DNA of 64,000 nt from Candidatus Electrothrix rattekaaiensis (GTDB lineage Bacteria > Desulfobacterota > Desulfobulbia > Desulfobulbales > Desulfobulbaceae), in assembly GCA_032595675.1 (NCBI GenBank), contig JAVQMD010000004.1, forward strand, positions 53,903 through 117,902. The letters are read 5' to 3'. Both the position numbers and the translations under genes were made by a program. The notes beneath the pieces were generated by a model. That model was not told where the DNA came from. It saw only the letters and a program-made list of their open reading frames with translations, and did not search any database. Positions within the stretch are counted from its first letter, which is position 1. Each line of letters starts with the position of its first letter. This document shows, piece after piece, positions 9,334 through 20,904 of this stretch.

Positions 9334-9732
9334 TTACCAGACTTCACAGAGAAGTTCACCACCCACGTTCAGCTTCCTCGCTTCACGATCTGAGATCACT
9401 CCTTGAGATGTCGATAAAATAGCGACTCCCAACCCCGTCATAACAGTCGGAATTGCATCGCTTTTTTTATATTGACGAAGGCCCGGCTTGGAAACCCTAC
9501 GAATACCGGTTATTACCTTTTCATTATTCGGACCGTATTTAAGATCTATCGTCAAGGTACCCTGAGCACCCTGCTCATCAACATGATAATCAGTAATATA
9601 TCCTTCTTTTTTTAGGACATCAGCTACTCTGACCTTCAGCTTGGACAAGGGGATATCAACCGATGTAAAGTTGGCTTGAATACCGTTTCTAATACGAGTT
9701 AGAAAATCCGCCAACGGATCACTCATAGACAT
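9334..9732 (-). CDS. rpsH: 30S ribosomal protein S8
   Basis: The 132-residue protein starts MSMSDPLADFLTRIRNG; the first ATG (9732) is chosen because GAGGTG lies 6 bases before it. The C-terminal MTGLGVAILSTSQGVISDREA is the S8 signature. S8 binds helix 21 of 16S rRNA and in many bacteria represses the spc operon by binding its mRNA. It follows rpsN. Confidence 0.98.
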   Translation of the reverse strand: MSMSDPLADFLTRIRNGIQANFTSVDIPLSKLKVRVADVLKKEGYITDYHVDEQGAQGTLTIDLKYGPNNEKVITGIRRVSKPGLRQYKKSDAIPTVMTGLGVAILSTSQGVISDREARKLNVGGELLCEVW

Positions 9733-9781
9733 CTACAACACCTCTGTTAAATAGTCGATTGTGAGACTTTAATTAACCGGA

Positions 9782-9967
9782 TTACCAACTTGACTTTGTC
9801 ACACCGGTAATCTTTCCTTCAGACGCAAGTTTACGAAAACAAAGCCTGCAACACCCGAATTTTCTCAGGTAAGCCCTTGGGCGCCCGCACATTGGACATC
9901 GATTATATGAGCGCACCTTAAATTTCGGTTTACGGCCCGCTTTGGCAATCAGTGATTTTTTTGCCAT
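9782..9967 (-). CDS. rpsN: 30S ribosomal protein S14, type Z
   Basis: The 61-residue length and the zinc motif C24-x2-C27 ... C40-x2-C43 mark the short zinc-binding form of S14, not the long zinc-free form of enterobacteria. C39 is an extra cysteine next to the third ligand. S14 sits in the 30S head. Together with the zinc forms of S4, L33 and L36 it shows a zinc-replete ribosome set. Confidence 0.97.
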   Translation of the reverse strand: MAKKSLIAKAGRKPKFKVRSYNRCPMCGRPRAYLRKFGCCRLCFRKLASEGKITGVTKSSW

Positions 9968-9993
9968 TGAATGCTCCCTGCTGTGTATAACCC

Positions 9994-10554
9994 TTATTGG
10001 TCAGTGCTTTTTTTATGTTCTTTAAACGGCATACCAAGCGTCTTCAGCAAGGCATGTCCCTCTTCATCAGTCTTGGCATTGGTAACAAAAGAAATGTTCA
10101 AGCCTCTGATTTTGTCAATCTTATCGTAATCAACCTCAGGAAAAATAATGTGCTCTGTTATTCCCATAGAATAATTACCATTGCCGTCAAAACCCTTGGG
10201 AGATATTCCACGAAAATCTCGTACCCGGGGAAGAGCAATATTTATAAGCTTAGACAGAAAATCGTACATTTTTTCATGACGCAGGGTTACACGAGCTCCG
10301 ATCGGCATACCTTCACGTAATTTGAAGGTAGCGATAGATTTTCTGGCTCTCGTGACAACCGCCTTCTGCCCGGCGATCAATGTCAGCTCATGAGCAGCTT
10401 TTTCAACAATTTTTGGATTCTGTACAGCTTCACCCAACCCCATGTTGAGAACTATCTTTTCAACCCTAGGTATTTCATGTTTATTTGAATAGCCGAACTT
10501 TTCCTGGAGCTGTGGTTTACACTCACTCTCATACAGTTCTTTCATTGTCCCCAT
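9994..10554 (-). CDS. rplE: 50S ribosomal protein L5
   Basis: The 186-residue protein has [16 protein letters not shown] and the loop [22 protein letters not shown] that contacts P-site tRNA. L5 binds 5S rRNA with L18. The first ATG (10554) has GGAG 8 bases upstream, so the MGTMKELY start is preferred over the inner ATG. It lies between rplX and rpsN. Confidence 0.98.
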   Translation of the reverse strand: MGTMKELYESECKPQLQEKFGYSNKHEIPRVEKIVLNMGLGEAVQNPKIVEKAAHELTLIAGQKAVVTRARKSIATFKLREGMPIGARVTLRHEKMYDFLSKLINIALPRVRDFRGISPKGFDGNGNYSMGITEHIIFPEVDYDKIDKIRGLNISFVTNAKTDEEGHALLKTLGMPFKEHKKSTDQ

Positions 10555-10590
10555 ATCATTTTCTCCGTTCCGTAACCAGCAGCAGATTAC

Positions 10591-10929
10591 TTACTTCTTG
10601 GATTTTTCCAGGGTAGCACCACAGCTTTTGCACATCCGCACCTTAACTCCGTCCTCAAGTATCTTCTTACCGATTCGCACTGTTTTTGCGCATTCAGGGC
10701 AGACAAGCATAAGGTTTGAAATATGAATTGAAGCTTCACGCTCAATGATCTCGCCGGGTTGCTGCGCATCAACGGGCTTTTGATGCTTCTTGATCATATT
10801 GATGCGTTCAACAAACGCTCGTTGAGCTGCTCTATCTAGTCTCAGTATCTTACCAACCCGCCCTTTATCTTTACCGGTAATTACCTCTACCTGGTCATTT
10901 ATAAGTAAACTTGTCTGTCCCTGCCGCAT
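10591..10929 (-). CDS. rplX: 50S ribosomal protein L24 with C-terminal zinc-ribbon-like cysteines
   Basis: L24 is an assembly initiator at the tunnel exit. The KOW motif ([16 protein letters not shown]) and MIKKHQKP segment are clear. The ATG at 10929 is chosen because GAGGTAGGAAG precedes it; an ATG nine codons earlier (10956) has a poorly spaced site. The C-terminal extension has C77-x2-C80 and C100-x2-C103, which could bind zinc; this variant is found in several Gram-positive and deltaproteobacterial L24s. Total 112 residues. Confidence 0.96.
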   Translation of the reverse strand: MRQGQTSLLINDQVEVITGKDKGRVGKILRLDRAAQRAFVERINMIKKHQKPVDAQQPGEIIEREASIHISNLMLVCPECAKTVRIGKKILEDGVKVRMCKSCGATLEKSKK

Positions 10930-10971
10930 CTTCCTACCTCGTGTCGTAATCTGCATCAGTAAGCGTGTTCC

Positions 10972-11340
10972 CTACAGTACTTCCGGTGCAAGAGATATAA
11001 TCTTCATAAATCCAAGTGACCGCAATTCACGGGCAACCGGGCCGAAAATACGTGTCCCTATCGGTTCACCGTTTCCTGAAAGCAGAACTGCCGCATTATC
11101 ATCAAAACGAACAGTGGTATCCTCAGGACGACTGATCGCCTTGGATGTCCGCACTACTACAGCATCAAGCACATCACCCTTCTTGACCTTGGCATGCGGT
11201 ATGGCTTCCTTTACTGTTACTACTATGACATCGCCGATACTCGCATAGCGACGCTTACTCCCTCCAAGAACTCTGATACAGAGAACCTTCTTGGCTCCGG
11301 AGTTGTCTGCGACATTCAGCAGTGTTTCTGTCTGAATCAT
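10972..11340 (-). CDS. rplN: 50S ribosomal protein L14
   Basis: The 122 residues begin [21 protein letters not shown] and contain [13 protein letters not shown], the L14 signatures. L14 forms part of an intersubunit bridge and is the docking site of RsfS. Length is exactly that of the family. It lies between rpsQ and rplX. Confidence 0.98.
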   Translation of the reverse strand: MIQTETLLNVADNSGAKKVLCIRVLGGSKRRYASIGDVIVVTVKEAIPHAKVKKGDVLDAVVVRTSKAISRPEDTTVRFDDNAAVLLSGNGEPIGTRIFGPVARELRSLGFMKIISLAPEVL

Positions 11341-11384
11341 GGTATCACCTGATTAAATCGTTCCTGTCAAAGTGGGTCTGCCCA

Positions 11385-11645
11385 TCAGACAGCACGTTGG
11401 ATTATCGTTTTAACAAACCAACGTTTATTCTTTGAAAGTGGACGACATTCTTCTATAAGTACAGTATCTCCAACTTGACATTCATTAACTGCATCATGAG
11501 CCATATATTTCACATGACGGCGAATATATTTCCCATACAGTTTATGACGGACCTTTCGCTCTACAAGAACGACGACCGTTTTATCCATGCTGTTACTTTT
11601 TACATAACCTAACTGTGTCTTTTTAGGCCTGTGCTCTTCAGTCAT
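11385..11645 (-). CDS. rpsQ: 30S ribosomal protein S17
   Basis: The OB-fold protein has [19 protein letters not shown] and [15 protein letters not shown], typical of S17, a primary 16S binder in the 30S body. The ATG at 11645 gives 86 residues; a TTG four codons upstream (11657) is possible but has no ribosome binding site. It follows rpmC. Confidence 0.97.
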   Translation of the reverse strand: MTEEHRPKKTQLGYVKSNSMDKTVVVLVERKVRHKLYGKYIRRHVKYMAHDAVNECQVGDTVLIEECRPLSKNKRWFVKTIIQRAV

Positions 11646-11682
11646 CTTATGATCCAATGCTGTATTTATTCTGACAGGCTGT

Positions 11683-11874
11683 TCACGCCTGTGCCTGCTC
11701 AGTCAAGACGGTCTGTACCCTTGCTATATCCTTGCGAATCTGGCGTAAACGGGCTGGATTTTCCAACGATCTGATCTTATGCTGAAAGTGAAGTTTAAAG
11801 AGATCTTCACGAAGTTCGAGCTCTTTTGTTCTCAGTTCCTCACCACTCATCTGACGCAATTCACTCGCCTTCAT
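11683..11874 (-). CDS. rpmC: 50S ribosomal protein L29
   Basis: The 63-residue two-helix protein begins [20 protein letters not shown] and has the [19 protein letters not shown] signature. L29 lies at the tunnel exit near the SRP and trigger-factor docking site. Its ATG overlaps the rplP stop codon (ATGA), implying coupled translation. Confidence 0.97.
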   Translation of the reverse strand: MKASELRQMSGEELRTKELELREDLFKLHFQHKIRSLENPARLRQIRKDIARVQTVLTEQAQA

Positions 11875-12287
11875 ATGCTGTCTCTCCTTGTAATAACCTT
11901 CGTAGGAAACGGCAGCTTGTATGCAGCCAGCCTGAGAGCTTCTTTTGCAACGTCCTCAGGTACGCCTTTCAGCTCATAAAGAATTTTACCAGGATGAATA
12001 ACACATACCCAGGAATCCGGAGAACCTTTACCTTTACCCATACGGGTTTCAGCCGGTTTCTTCGTAATGGATTTTGCCGGAAAAACGCGAATCCACATCT
12101 TGCCGCCACGTTTGACCTTTCTGTTAATCGCAATACGTGCTGACTCTATCTGCTGAGCAGTCATACGACCGCAACCTACAGCTTTCAAAGCATAATCACC
12201 AAATGCTATCTGAGACCCGCGCTGAGCCTCTCCCCGCATTCTCCCCTTATGCTGTTTTCTATGTTTTACCTTGCGTGGACTTAACAT
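11871..12287 (-). CDS. rplP: 50S ribosomal protein L16
   Basis: The 138 residues begin [19 protein letters not shown] and contain the conserved [25 protein letters not shown] stretch (interrupted here only for brevity). L16 organises the A site and binds late during 50S assembly. Length is usual. It lies between rpsC and rpmC, overlapping the latter by four bases. Confidence 0.98.
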   Translation of the reverse strand: MLSPRKVKHRKQHKGRMRGEAQRGSQIAFGDYALKAVGCGRMTAQQIESARIAINRKVKRGGKMWIRVFPAKSITKKPAETRMGKGKGSPDSWVCVIHPGKILYELKGVPEDVAKEALRLAAYKLPFPTKVITRRDSI

Positions 12288-12325
12288 TTTTATAACACCT
12301 GTTAGATATTATCTCCGAACTCTGA

Positions 12326-12973
12326 CTAATCCTGAGATATTTCACTATCCGCTAATACTTCACCTTTAAAAATCCACACTTTTACACCGATTATTCCATA
12401 CGTTGTACTGGCTTCCGCAGTACCGTAATCAATATCCGCACGAAGTGTGTGTAAAGGTACACGTCCTTCCTTAAACCACTCTGTTCTGGACATTTCAGCT
12501 CCGCCAAGACGACCAGCGCATGAAATCTTAATTCCTTTAACTCCAAAGCGAAGGGCTGAACTGATAGCTTTTTTCATTGCCCTTCTAAAAGCGATACGGC
12601 GTTCCAGCTGGGTAGCAATACTTTCTGCAACAAGCTGAGCGTCAGCTTCAGGACGTCGTACTTCCTGAATATCTATCATGCACTCTCGACGGAACTTCTG
12701 CTCAAGATCACGCTTCAGATTTTCAATCTCAGCCCCTTTCTTGCCGATGACTATACCCGGACGTGCCGTATGCAGCTTAACCCGTACCTTCTCACCGGTG
12801 CGCTCAATAACAATGCGCGATATTCCGGCATGATACAATTTTTTCTTCAAATACTTGCGTATCTGCTGATCCTGATACAGGTTGGCGGCATAATCTTTAT
12901 CAGCGTACCAGATCGAATCCCATGTTCTGGTAATATTGAGCCGCAGTCCTATGGGATTGACTTTCTGTCCCAA
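12326..12973 (-). CDS. rpsC: 30S ribosomal protein S3
   Basis: The 215-residue protein begins [12 protein letters not shown], contains a KH domain ([16 protein letters not shown]) and the S3 C-terminal domain ([20 protein letters not shown]). S3 forms part of the mRNA entry tunnel with helicase activity. It lies between rplV and rplP. Confidence 0.98.
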   Translation of the reverse strand: MGQKVNPIGLRLNITRTWDSIWYADKDYAANLYQDQQIRKYLKKKLYHAGISRIVIERTGEKVRVKLHTARPGIVIGKKGAEIENLKRDLEQKFRRECMIDIQEVRRPEADAQLVAESIATQLERRIAFRRAMKKAISSALRFGVKGIKISCAGRLGGAEMSRTEWFKEGRVPLHTLRADIDYGTAEASTTYGIIGVKVWIFKGEVLADSEISQD

Positions 12974-13028
12974 GGTATTCCTCCGTTCCCTATACAGTTA
13001 ATCTCAAAGACTCAAGAGCGGCCCTAAA

Positions 13029-13361
13029 TTAGGCCTCATCAACAACCACCGTAATGTGGCTGGTCCGTTTCAATATTCTGGTGGCCCTTCCCATAGCACG
13101 GGGTCGAAACCTTTTAAGCATCGGTCCCCCATTGATCTGAATCTCTTTTACATACAGAGTATCAACATCAATGGTTTCTGTTTGTTCGGCATTCGCAACT
13201 GCGGATTCCAAAACCTTGCGTATGATTTTTGCTGCCTTTTTGGGCATAAATCTCAGGGTAGTGAGCGCAGTATCTACATCTTTGCCCCGCACAACATCAG
13301 CAACAAGCCTCGCCTTTTGCGGAGATATTCGTATATATTTAGCGACGGCTCTCGTTTCCAT
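13029..13361 (-). CDS. rplV: 50S ribosomal protein L22
   Basis: The 110-residue protein has [17 protein letters not shown] and the extended hairpin ([16 protein letters not shown]) that reaches into the exit tunnel, where macrolide-resistance changes occur. No change from the usual motif is evident. It lies between rpsS and rpsC. Confidence 0.98.
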   Translation of the reverse strand: METRAVAKYIRISPQKARLVADVVRGKDVDTALTTLRFMPKKAAKIIRKVLESAVANAEQTETIDVDTLYVKEIQINGGPMLKRFRPRAMGRATRILKRTSHITVVVDEA

Positions 13362-13410
13362 CGTCTTACTCCTGATCGTAATCTAGTTTGGAGCTGATAA
13401 GTACAGGCTG

Positions 13411-13689
13411 CTATTTGCGCTTGCCTTTCCTATCTGCTGCATGACCGTAATAGGTTCTGGTAGGGGAAAATTCGCCGAGCTTATGACCGACCATATTCTC
13501 CGAAATATACACCGGAATAAATTTTTTGCCGTTATGTACAGCAAAGGTAAGCCCCACCATATCCGGTATGATGTCAGAGCGCCTAGACCATGTCTTAATG
13601 ACCTTACGAGACCCGGACTCCTGTGCATTTTCCACCTTTTTCATCAGGTGGTCATCAATAAAAGGACCTTTCTTAATTGAACGTGACAT
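13411..13689 (-). CDS. rpsS: 30S ribosomal protein S19
   Basis: The 92-residue protein starts [19 protein letters not shown] and carries [14 protein letters not shown] and the [13 protein letters not shown] signature. S19 pairs with S13 in the 30S head. Length is normal; it lies between rplB and rplV. Confidence 0.98.
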   Translation of the reverse strand: MSRSIKKGPFIDDHLMKKVENAQESGSRKVIKTWSRRSDIIPDMVGLTFAVHNGKKFIPVYISENMVGHKLGEFSPTRTYYGHAADRKGKRK

Positions 13690-13706
13690 TGTGAAATTCT
13701 CCTGAT

Positions 13707-14528
13707 TTACTTGCGTTTGGTCACGATATCTCGATCAGAACCTTTACGCTTACGAGTCTTAAAACCCTTGGTCGGCATACCCCACGGGGTACATGGATGT
13801 CGTCCACCGGAACTTTTTCCTTCACCACCGCCCATAGGATGATCAATCGGGTTCATTGCCACACCGCGAACTGAAGGGCGCCGTCCTTTCCATCGGGAAC
13901 GTCCAGCTTTACCAAGTTTTTGACTTCCGTGCTCTGAGTTTCCTACAGAACCGATGCAGGCTCGGCATTGCTTGTTAAATTTTCGTACTTCACCTGAAGG
14001 TAATTTTACGAGGACATACTCACCTTCTTTTGCCATGAGCTGAGCTGAAGCACCGGCAGAACGCACCATCTGAGCACCTTTGCCGATTTTCATCTCGACA
14101 TTATGAATAATGGTACCTAATGGGATACTGCTCATCGGCATGCAGTTACCGGGCTTAATATCTGCATCACTGCCAGCCATTAAAAAGTCTCCAACCTGAA
14201 TTCCGGCTGGAGCCAATATATACGACTTTTCACCGTCCGTATAGGTTAAAAGCGCAATATTTGCAGATCTATTCGGATCATATTCAATTGCTGTAACCTT
14301 AGCAGCTATATCGGTCTTATTTCTCTTCCAGTCAATGATACGATACCGTCGCTTATGACCACCGCCTCTATGCCTTGAGGTGATTCGGCCATAATTATTT
14401 CTACCGCCTGATTTTTTCAAAGGCGCAAGAAGGCTTTTTTCCGGACCTTTATCAGAGAGATCGGACTGGAGAATCGATACGTGATGCCTTTTGCCCGGTG
14501 ATGTCGGTTTATGGGTCTTGATTGCCAT
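13707..14528 (-). CDS. rplB: 50S ribosomal protein L2
   Basis: The 273 residues include [20 protein letters not shown] near residue 45 and the C-terminal [20 protein letters not shown] with the histidine implicated in peptidyl transferase activity. L2 is essential for subunit association. It lies between rplW and rpsS. Confidence 0.98.
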   Translation of the reverse strand: MAIKTHKPTSPGKRHHVSILQSDLSDKGPEKSLLAPLKKSGGRNNYGRITSRHRGGGHKRRYRIIDWKRNKTDIAAKVTAIEYDPNRSANIALLTYTDGEKSYILAPAGIQVGDFLMAGSDADIKPGNCMPMSSIPLGTIIHNVEMKIGKGAQMVRSAGASAQLMAKEGEYVLVKLPSGEVRKFNKQCRACIGSVGNSEHGSQKLGKAGRSRWKGRRPSVRGVAMNPIDHPMGGGEGKSSGGRHPCTPWGMPTKGFKTRKRKGSDRDIVTKRK

Positions 14529-14593
14529 TTTTCTTTCCGTTATCTAAAGCTTTACACTCTTACTCGTCCAAAATAAAAAGGAATCGCTATGGT

Positions 14594-14884
14594 CTACAGC
14601 TCGGCAAGAAAATCAATCTCGCCTTCAGACAAAGTGATATAAGCCTTTTTCCAGTCACTGGTTCGTCCGACAGATTTAAGCCCGACTCTTTTTTTCTTAC
14701 CACGGACCATAGTGGTTCTCACTGCGGCAACTTTTACATCAAATAATTGCTCAACAGCCTGACCAATCTCTATTTTGTTTGCTCTCGGATCAACCCTAAA
14801 GATGATCGCACCGTGAGCTTCCTGCAGGCGATTGGCCTTCTCAGTCAGGCAAGGACTTTTTACAATATTATGGAGTACTTTCAT
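14594..14884 (-). CDS. rplW: 50S ribosomal protein L23
   Basis: The 96-residue protein has IVKSPCLTEKANRLQE and the loop ending VGRTSDWKKAYITLSEGE. L23 is the docking site for trigger factor and SRP at the tunnel exit. Its start overlaps the rplD stop by four bases (ATGA), so translation is likely coupled. Confidence 0.97.
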   Translation of the reverse strand: MKVLHNIVKSPCLTEKANRLQEAHGAIIFRVDPRANKIEIGQAVEQLFDVKVAAVRTTMVRGKKKRVGLKSVGRTSDWKKAYITLSEGEIDFLAEL

Positions 14885-15507
14885 ACCATTAGCCTCGTTT
14901 CAAGCTGTTCCAGACTTGACTGGATTACCATCAATTTCGGATATTTCAGAATATCGTACACATTCAGTCCAGCAACAGGCAACATCTTGAAGCCAACTGC
15001 ATTACGCGCAGAAAGCTGAAGATTTGCTGCATTCCCATCATCTGTCACAATGAGACAACGATCAAAAGCAAAGGTCTTCATCACATCGACAAATTCCTTT
15101 GTCTTAGGCGTATCCATTGCAAACTGATCAAGAATAACCACATTGCCTTCACGCATACGGGCAGAAAGAGCCATCCGCAAAGCCAGCCTGCGAACCTTTT
15201 TCGGCAATGAATAGCTATAATCTCTCGGCTTAGGTCCAAAGGTCGTACCACCACCACGCCAGATCGGGGAATTATTACTTCCTGCTCTGGCCCTACCTGT
15301 TCCTTTCTGTCGCCACGGTTTAGCACCACCGCCGCGAACCTCGCCCCTTGTCTTTGTCGAGGCGGTTCCTTGGCGTCTATTGGCACGCTGCATACAGACT
15401 ACTTCATGCAGTATCCCTGTATCGACCTCGACACCGAACAAATTATCATTTACTTCAATTTCCGCGACCTTTTCAGCCGAGGTATTCACTACATCACAAA
15501 CTGACAT
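14881..15507 (-). CDS. rplD: 50S ribosomal protein L4
   Basis: The 208-residue protein contains the long tunnel loop TRGEVRGGGAKPWRQKGTGR and GPKPRDYSYSLPKKVRRLAL, both L4 signatures. In enterobacteria L4 also represses the S10 operon by attenuation; no such leader is apparent here because rpsJ follows tuf directly. It lies between rplC and rplW. Confidence 0.98.
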   Translation of the reverse strand: MSVCDVVNTSAEKVAEIEVNDNLFGVEVDTGILHEVVCMQRANRRQGTASTKTRGEVRGGGAKPWRQKGTGRARAGSNNSPIWRGGGTTFGPKPRDYSYSLPKKVRRLALRMALSARMREGNVVILDQFAMDTPKTKEFVDVMKTFAFDRCLIVTDDGNAANLQLSARNAVGFKMLPVAGLNVYDILKYPKLMVIQSSLEQLETRLMV

Positions 15508-15536
15508 GAGTATCTCCTTGCAGACACCTTAAGCAC

Positions 15537-16169
15537 TTAGGCCTTGGTATAAATGCTGACCAAACCGTTTTTAGCGCCGGGGACCGCACCCTGAACCAGA
15601 AGGATGTTCTCATCTTCACGAACATCAACAACCGTGAGGTTCTTCACTGTTTGTTTATCAGTCCCCATGTGTCCCGGCATTTTCTTTCCCTTGACCACGC
15701 GTCCAGGATATGCACTACAACCGATTGAACCGGGTGCTCTCTGAAAACCAGAACCATGAGAGGCCTTACCGCCTCCAAAGCCATGTCGTTTCATAACACC
15801 CTGAAAGCCACGACCCTTTGTTTTCCCTGTAATATCGACGTGGTCCCCGATTTTTACAACCTCAGCCAAAGTAATCTCCTGACCGATTTCATAAATATCC
15901 GGCTCTGTTACCCGAAATTCTCGAACGTGATAGTATCCGGTTCCACCTGATCGCTTAAAATGTCCGGCTTCGGGTTTGTTCAATCTGGACTCTTTTTTCT
16001 CCAAAAAACCGACTTGGATGGCATTATAGCCCTCCTTACCGACTGTTTTTTTCTGCAATACCTTACAGGGACCAGCTTCAATCACAGTAACAGAAATAGA
16101 CCTACCCATTTCATTATAGACTCGGGTCATTCCTACTTTCCGCCCCAGTATTCCATTTGTATTCGGCAT
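15537..16169 (-). CDS. rplC: 50S ribosomal protein L3
   Basis: The 210 residues start MPNTNGILGRKVGMTRVYNE and include GRGFQGVMKRHGFGGGKASH and PGRVVKGKKMPGHMG. L3 is a primary 23S binder whose loop touches the peptidyl transferase centre. The glutamine in the GFQG motif is the PrmB methylation site in E. coli. It lies between rpsJ and rplD. Confidence 0.98.
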   Translation of the reverse strand: MPNTNGILGRKVGMTRVYNEMGRSISVTVIEAGPCKVLQKKTVGKEGYNAIQVGFLEKKESRLNKPEAGHFKRSGGTGYYHVREFRVTEPDIYEIGQEITLAEVVKIGDHVDITGKTKGRGFQGVMKRHGFGGGKASHGSGFQRAPGSIGCSAYPGRVVKGKKMPGHMGTDKQTVKNLTVVDVREDENILLVQGAVPGAKNGLVSIYTKA

Positions 16170-16245
16170 TTGTTTACCTGTATGCTAACTCTATTCAAAG
16201 CGATTCACGCTCATCTGATCTTTGGCACGTTGTAACAAAGAGCGG

Positions 16246-16560
16246 CTACGGCAGCTTAATCTCCACATCAACACCGGCTGACAGCTGAAGCTTCATTAAT
16301 GAATCTATTGTCTGCTGGGTCGGCTCAAGAATATCAAGCAACCGCCGGTGAGTTCGCATCTCAAACTGCTCACGTGACTTCTTGTCCACATGCGGTGATC
16401 GTAATACCGTATACTTATTGATACTTGTAGGCAACGGAATCGGACCGGCAACTGTTGCACCGGTTCTTCTGGCTGTCTCAACTATTTCACGAGTCGACTG
16501 ATCAAGTAATTTGTAATCATACGCTTTCAGCCTGATGCGAATTTTATCTGTGGGGATCAT
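16246..16560 (-). CDS. rpsJ: 30S ribosomal protein S10
   Basis: The 104-residue protein has [20 protein letters not shown] and the [19 protein letters not shown] loop. S10 (NusE) acts in the ribosome head and in antitermination with NusB and NusG. It begins only 9 bases after the upstream tuf stop codon, so the S10 cluster is joined to the str cluster with no room for its own leader. Confidence 0.98.
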   Translation of the reverse strand: MIPTDKIRIRLKAYDYKLLDQSTREIVETARRTGATVAGPIPLPTSINKYTVLRSPHVDKKSREQFEMRTHRRLLDILEPTQQTIDSLMKLQLSAGVDVEIKLP

Positions 16561-16569
16561 TTTTTCCTC

Positions 16570-17760
16570 TTACTCAATAATTTCGCTGATTACGCCAGCA
16601 CCTACTGTGCGGCCACCTTCACGGATGGCAAAACGAAGGCCATCCTGCATAGCGATAGGTGTTATCAGCTCTCCCGTGATATGGATATTATCTCCGGGCA
16701 TAACCATTTCTACACCATCCTCAAGCGTACAGATCCCTGTCACATCGGTGGTACGGAAATAAAACTGAGGCCGATAGCCATTAAAAAACGGAGTGTGTCG
16801 TCCACCTTCTTCCTTGGTCAGGATATAACACTCAGCCTTGAACTTCTTATGCGGAGTGATAGAACCAGGGGCAGCAAGAACTTGACCGCGAACAACCTCG
16901 TCGCGCTTAGTTCCTCGCAGCAACGCGCCGACATTATCACCGGCCTGACCTTCATCAAGAATCTTGCGAAACATCTCAACACCGGTAATTGTGGTCTTCT
17001 GTGTTTCACGAATACCAACAATCTCAATTTCATCACCGATGTGAATCACACCACTCTCAATACGACCAGTAGCAACTGTACCACGACCTGAGATAGAAAA
17101 AACATCCTCAACCGGCATCAAGAAAGGCTTATCAACATCACGCTCAGGTTCTGGAACCCAAGAATCAACAGATTCGATAAGATCCCAAATACATTTGGCC
17201 TTAACCTCATCCTCAGGATTCTCCAAAGCTTCTAGAGCAGATCCCTGAATAATCGGTGTATCGTCGCCCGGAAAATCGTACTTATCCAGCAGCTCGCGAA
17301 GCTCCATCTCAACCAGCTCAATCAGCTCTTCATCATCAACCTGATCACACTTATTCAGGAAGACAACCATAGCAGGGACACCGACCTGACGCGCCAACAG
17401 GATATGCTCACGGGTCTGCGGCATGGGACCGTCAGTAGCAGCCACAACAAGAATCGCACCGTCCATCTGGGCGGCCCCGGTAATCATGTTCTTGATATAA
17501 TCAGCATGACCGGGACAATCCACATGAGCGTAATGACGCCCTACACTCTCATACTCAACATGAGCGGTGGCAATGGTAATTCCGCGCTCTTTCTCTTCTG
17601 GTGCCTTGTCAATGTCACTGAAATCTGTAAAATCAGCCTGACCCTTTGTTGACAAAACCCGTGTGATAGCCGCTGTCAGGGTAGTCTTGCCATGATCAAT
17701 ATGACCGATGGTTCCAACATTGACATGCGGCTTTGTCCGCTCAAATTTCTCTTTAGCCAT
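16570..17760 (-). CDS. tuf: Elongation factor Tu (copy 1, str-S10 position)
   Basis: The 396-residue GTPase delivers aminoacyl-tRNA to the ribosome. The P-loop [22 protein letters not shown] and the domain 2/3 signatures are present. A second tuf lies at 33103-34293; the proteins differ at a modest number of positions (for example I versus V in the P-loop, SDIDK versus SAIDK, YDFPG versus YEFSG, AMQDG versus AMTEG). It follows fusA and precedes rpsJ. Confidence 0.98.
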   Translation of the reverse strand: MAKEKFERTKPHVNVGTIGHIDHGKTTLTAAITRVLSTKGQADFTDFSDIDKAPEEKERGITIATAHVEYESVGRHYAHVDCPGHADYIKNMITGAAQMDGAILVVAATDGPMPQTREHILLARQVGVPAMVVFLNKCDQVDDEELIELVEMELRELLDKYDFPGDDTPIIQGSALEALENPEDEVKAKCIWDLIESVDSWVPEPERDVDKPFLMPVEDVFSISGRGTVATGRIESGVIHIGDEIEIVGIRETQKTTITGVEMFRKILDEGQAGDNVGALLRGTKRDEVVRGQVLAAPGSITPHKKFKAECYILTKEEGGRHTPFFNGYRPQFYFRTTDVTGICTLEDGVEMVMPGDNIHITGELITPIAMQDGLRFAIREGGRTVGAGVISEIIE

Positions 17761-17783
17761 CTGCCTTACCTCTTGCTCTTAAA

Positions 17784-19862
<2,079 letters not shown>

Positions 19863-19918
19863 CGGTCACCCTACATGTTTTTTCTTAGCCTAACTGCCCA
19901 GCCAAAAGAGAAACAGAT

Positions 19919-20392
19919 TTACCAGCGATAATGAGCAAAGGCTTTATTCGCCTCAGCCATCTTATGCGTATCATCACGCTTCTTCACTGACGAACCCCTA
20001 TTATTATAGGCGTCTATCAATTCTGCCGCGAGCTTTTCTGACATAGAACGACCTGAACGACTCTTGGCAAAACCTATAACCCATCGAATAGCAAGCGCAT
20101 TACGACGATCCGGACGAACCTCAACAGGAACCTGATAGGTCGCGCCACCAACTCGACGACTCTTCACCTCTACTCTCGGACGAACATTCTCCATAGCTGC
20201 CTCAAAAACAGCCAGAGGCTCCTCTTCGGAAAGTTTCTCTTCCACAACAGCCATCGCGTCATAAAACATACGCCGAGCCAGTGACTTCTTTCCGTCCAGC
20301 ATCAGACCGTTCGTAAACCTGGAAACCAAAACAGAGTTATATTTCGGATCGGCCTCAACAGCGCGCTTGTTCTGTAACTTCTTCCTCGGCAT
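19919..20392 (-). CDS. rpsG: 30S ribosomal protein S7
   Basis: The 157-residue protein contains [19 protein letters not shown], the [19 protein letters not shown] beta-hairpin and the C-terminal [22 protein letters not shown]7 initiates assembly of the 30S head and represses the str operon in E. coli. It lies between rpsL and fusA. Confidence 0.98.
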   Translation of the reverse strand: MPRKKLQNKRAVEADPKYNSVLVSRFTNGLMLDGKKSLARRMFYDAMAVVEEKLSEEEPLAVFEAAMENVRPRVEVKSRRVGGATYQVPVEVRPDRRNALAIRWVIGFAKSRSGRSMSEKLAAELIDAYNNRGSSVKKRDDTHKMAEANKAFAHYRW

Positions 20393-20424
20393 ACCTTTAC
20401 ACTCCGATAAATCTTACAATATAA

Positions 20425-20796
20425 CTATTTAGGACGCTTTGCGCCATATTTAGACCGCCCCTGTTTCCTATCACTTACCCCTAAAGCATCCAACGTACCA
20501 CGAACAATATGATATCGGACGCCGGGCAGATCCTTCACACGACCACCGCGAACCAAGACAACGGAGTGCTCCTGCAAATTATGTCCTATTCCAGGTATAT
20601 AAGAAGTGACCTCAAGCCCATTTGTCAATCTCACCCTTGCAACTTTACGCAAAGCAGAGTTAGGCTTCTTAGGGGTCGTTGTATACACACGAACACAGAC
20701 ACCACGTCTCTGCGGACAGTTTTGCAGGGCAGGCGTATCTGAACGCTTAACCTGCTTCTTTCTTCTTTTCCTAACGAGCTGATTAATAGTGGGCAT
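20425..20796 (-). CDS. rpsL: 30S ribosomal protein S12
   Basis: The 123-residue protein has [20 protein letters not shown] and [17 protein letters not shown], with the wild-type lysines at the positions whose change gives streptomycin resistance. S12 monitors decoding. It is the first gene of the str cluster, downstream of rpoC and of the promoter-like site at 20858-20886. Confidence 0.98.
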   Translation of the reverse strand: MPTINQLVRKRRKKQVKRSDTPALQNCPQRRGVCVRVYTTTPKKPNSALRKVARVRLTNGLEVTSYIPGIGHNLQEHSVVLVRGGRVKDLPGVRYHIVRGTLDALGVSDRKQGRSKYGAKRPK

Positions 20797-20857
20797 CTTC
20801 CCTTACCTTTTCAATAAAATATACACTCTCTATCTGTGCAAAAAGCAACAGACAGAT

Positions 20858-20886
20858 ACTCTATCATCTTTAAGACCAAGCGTCAA
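20858..20886 (-). promoter_or_regulatory. Possible promoter for rpsL-rpsG-fusA-tuf
   Basis: On the minus strand TTGACG (20886-20881) is followed after 17 bases by TAGAGT (20863-20858), a 5/6 and 4/6 match to sigma-70 elements. It sits in the 108-base gap between rpoC and rpsL; no terminator precedes it, so it would be an internal promoter. Confidence 0.4.
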
Positions 20887-20904
20887 GAAAAAACAATCAC
20901 TATA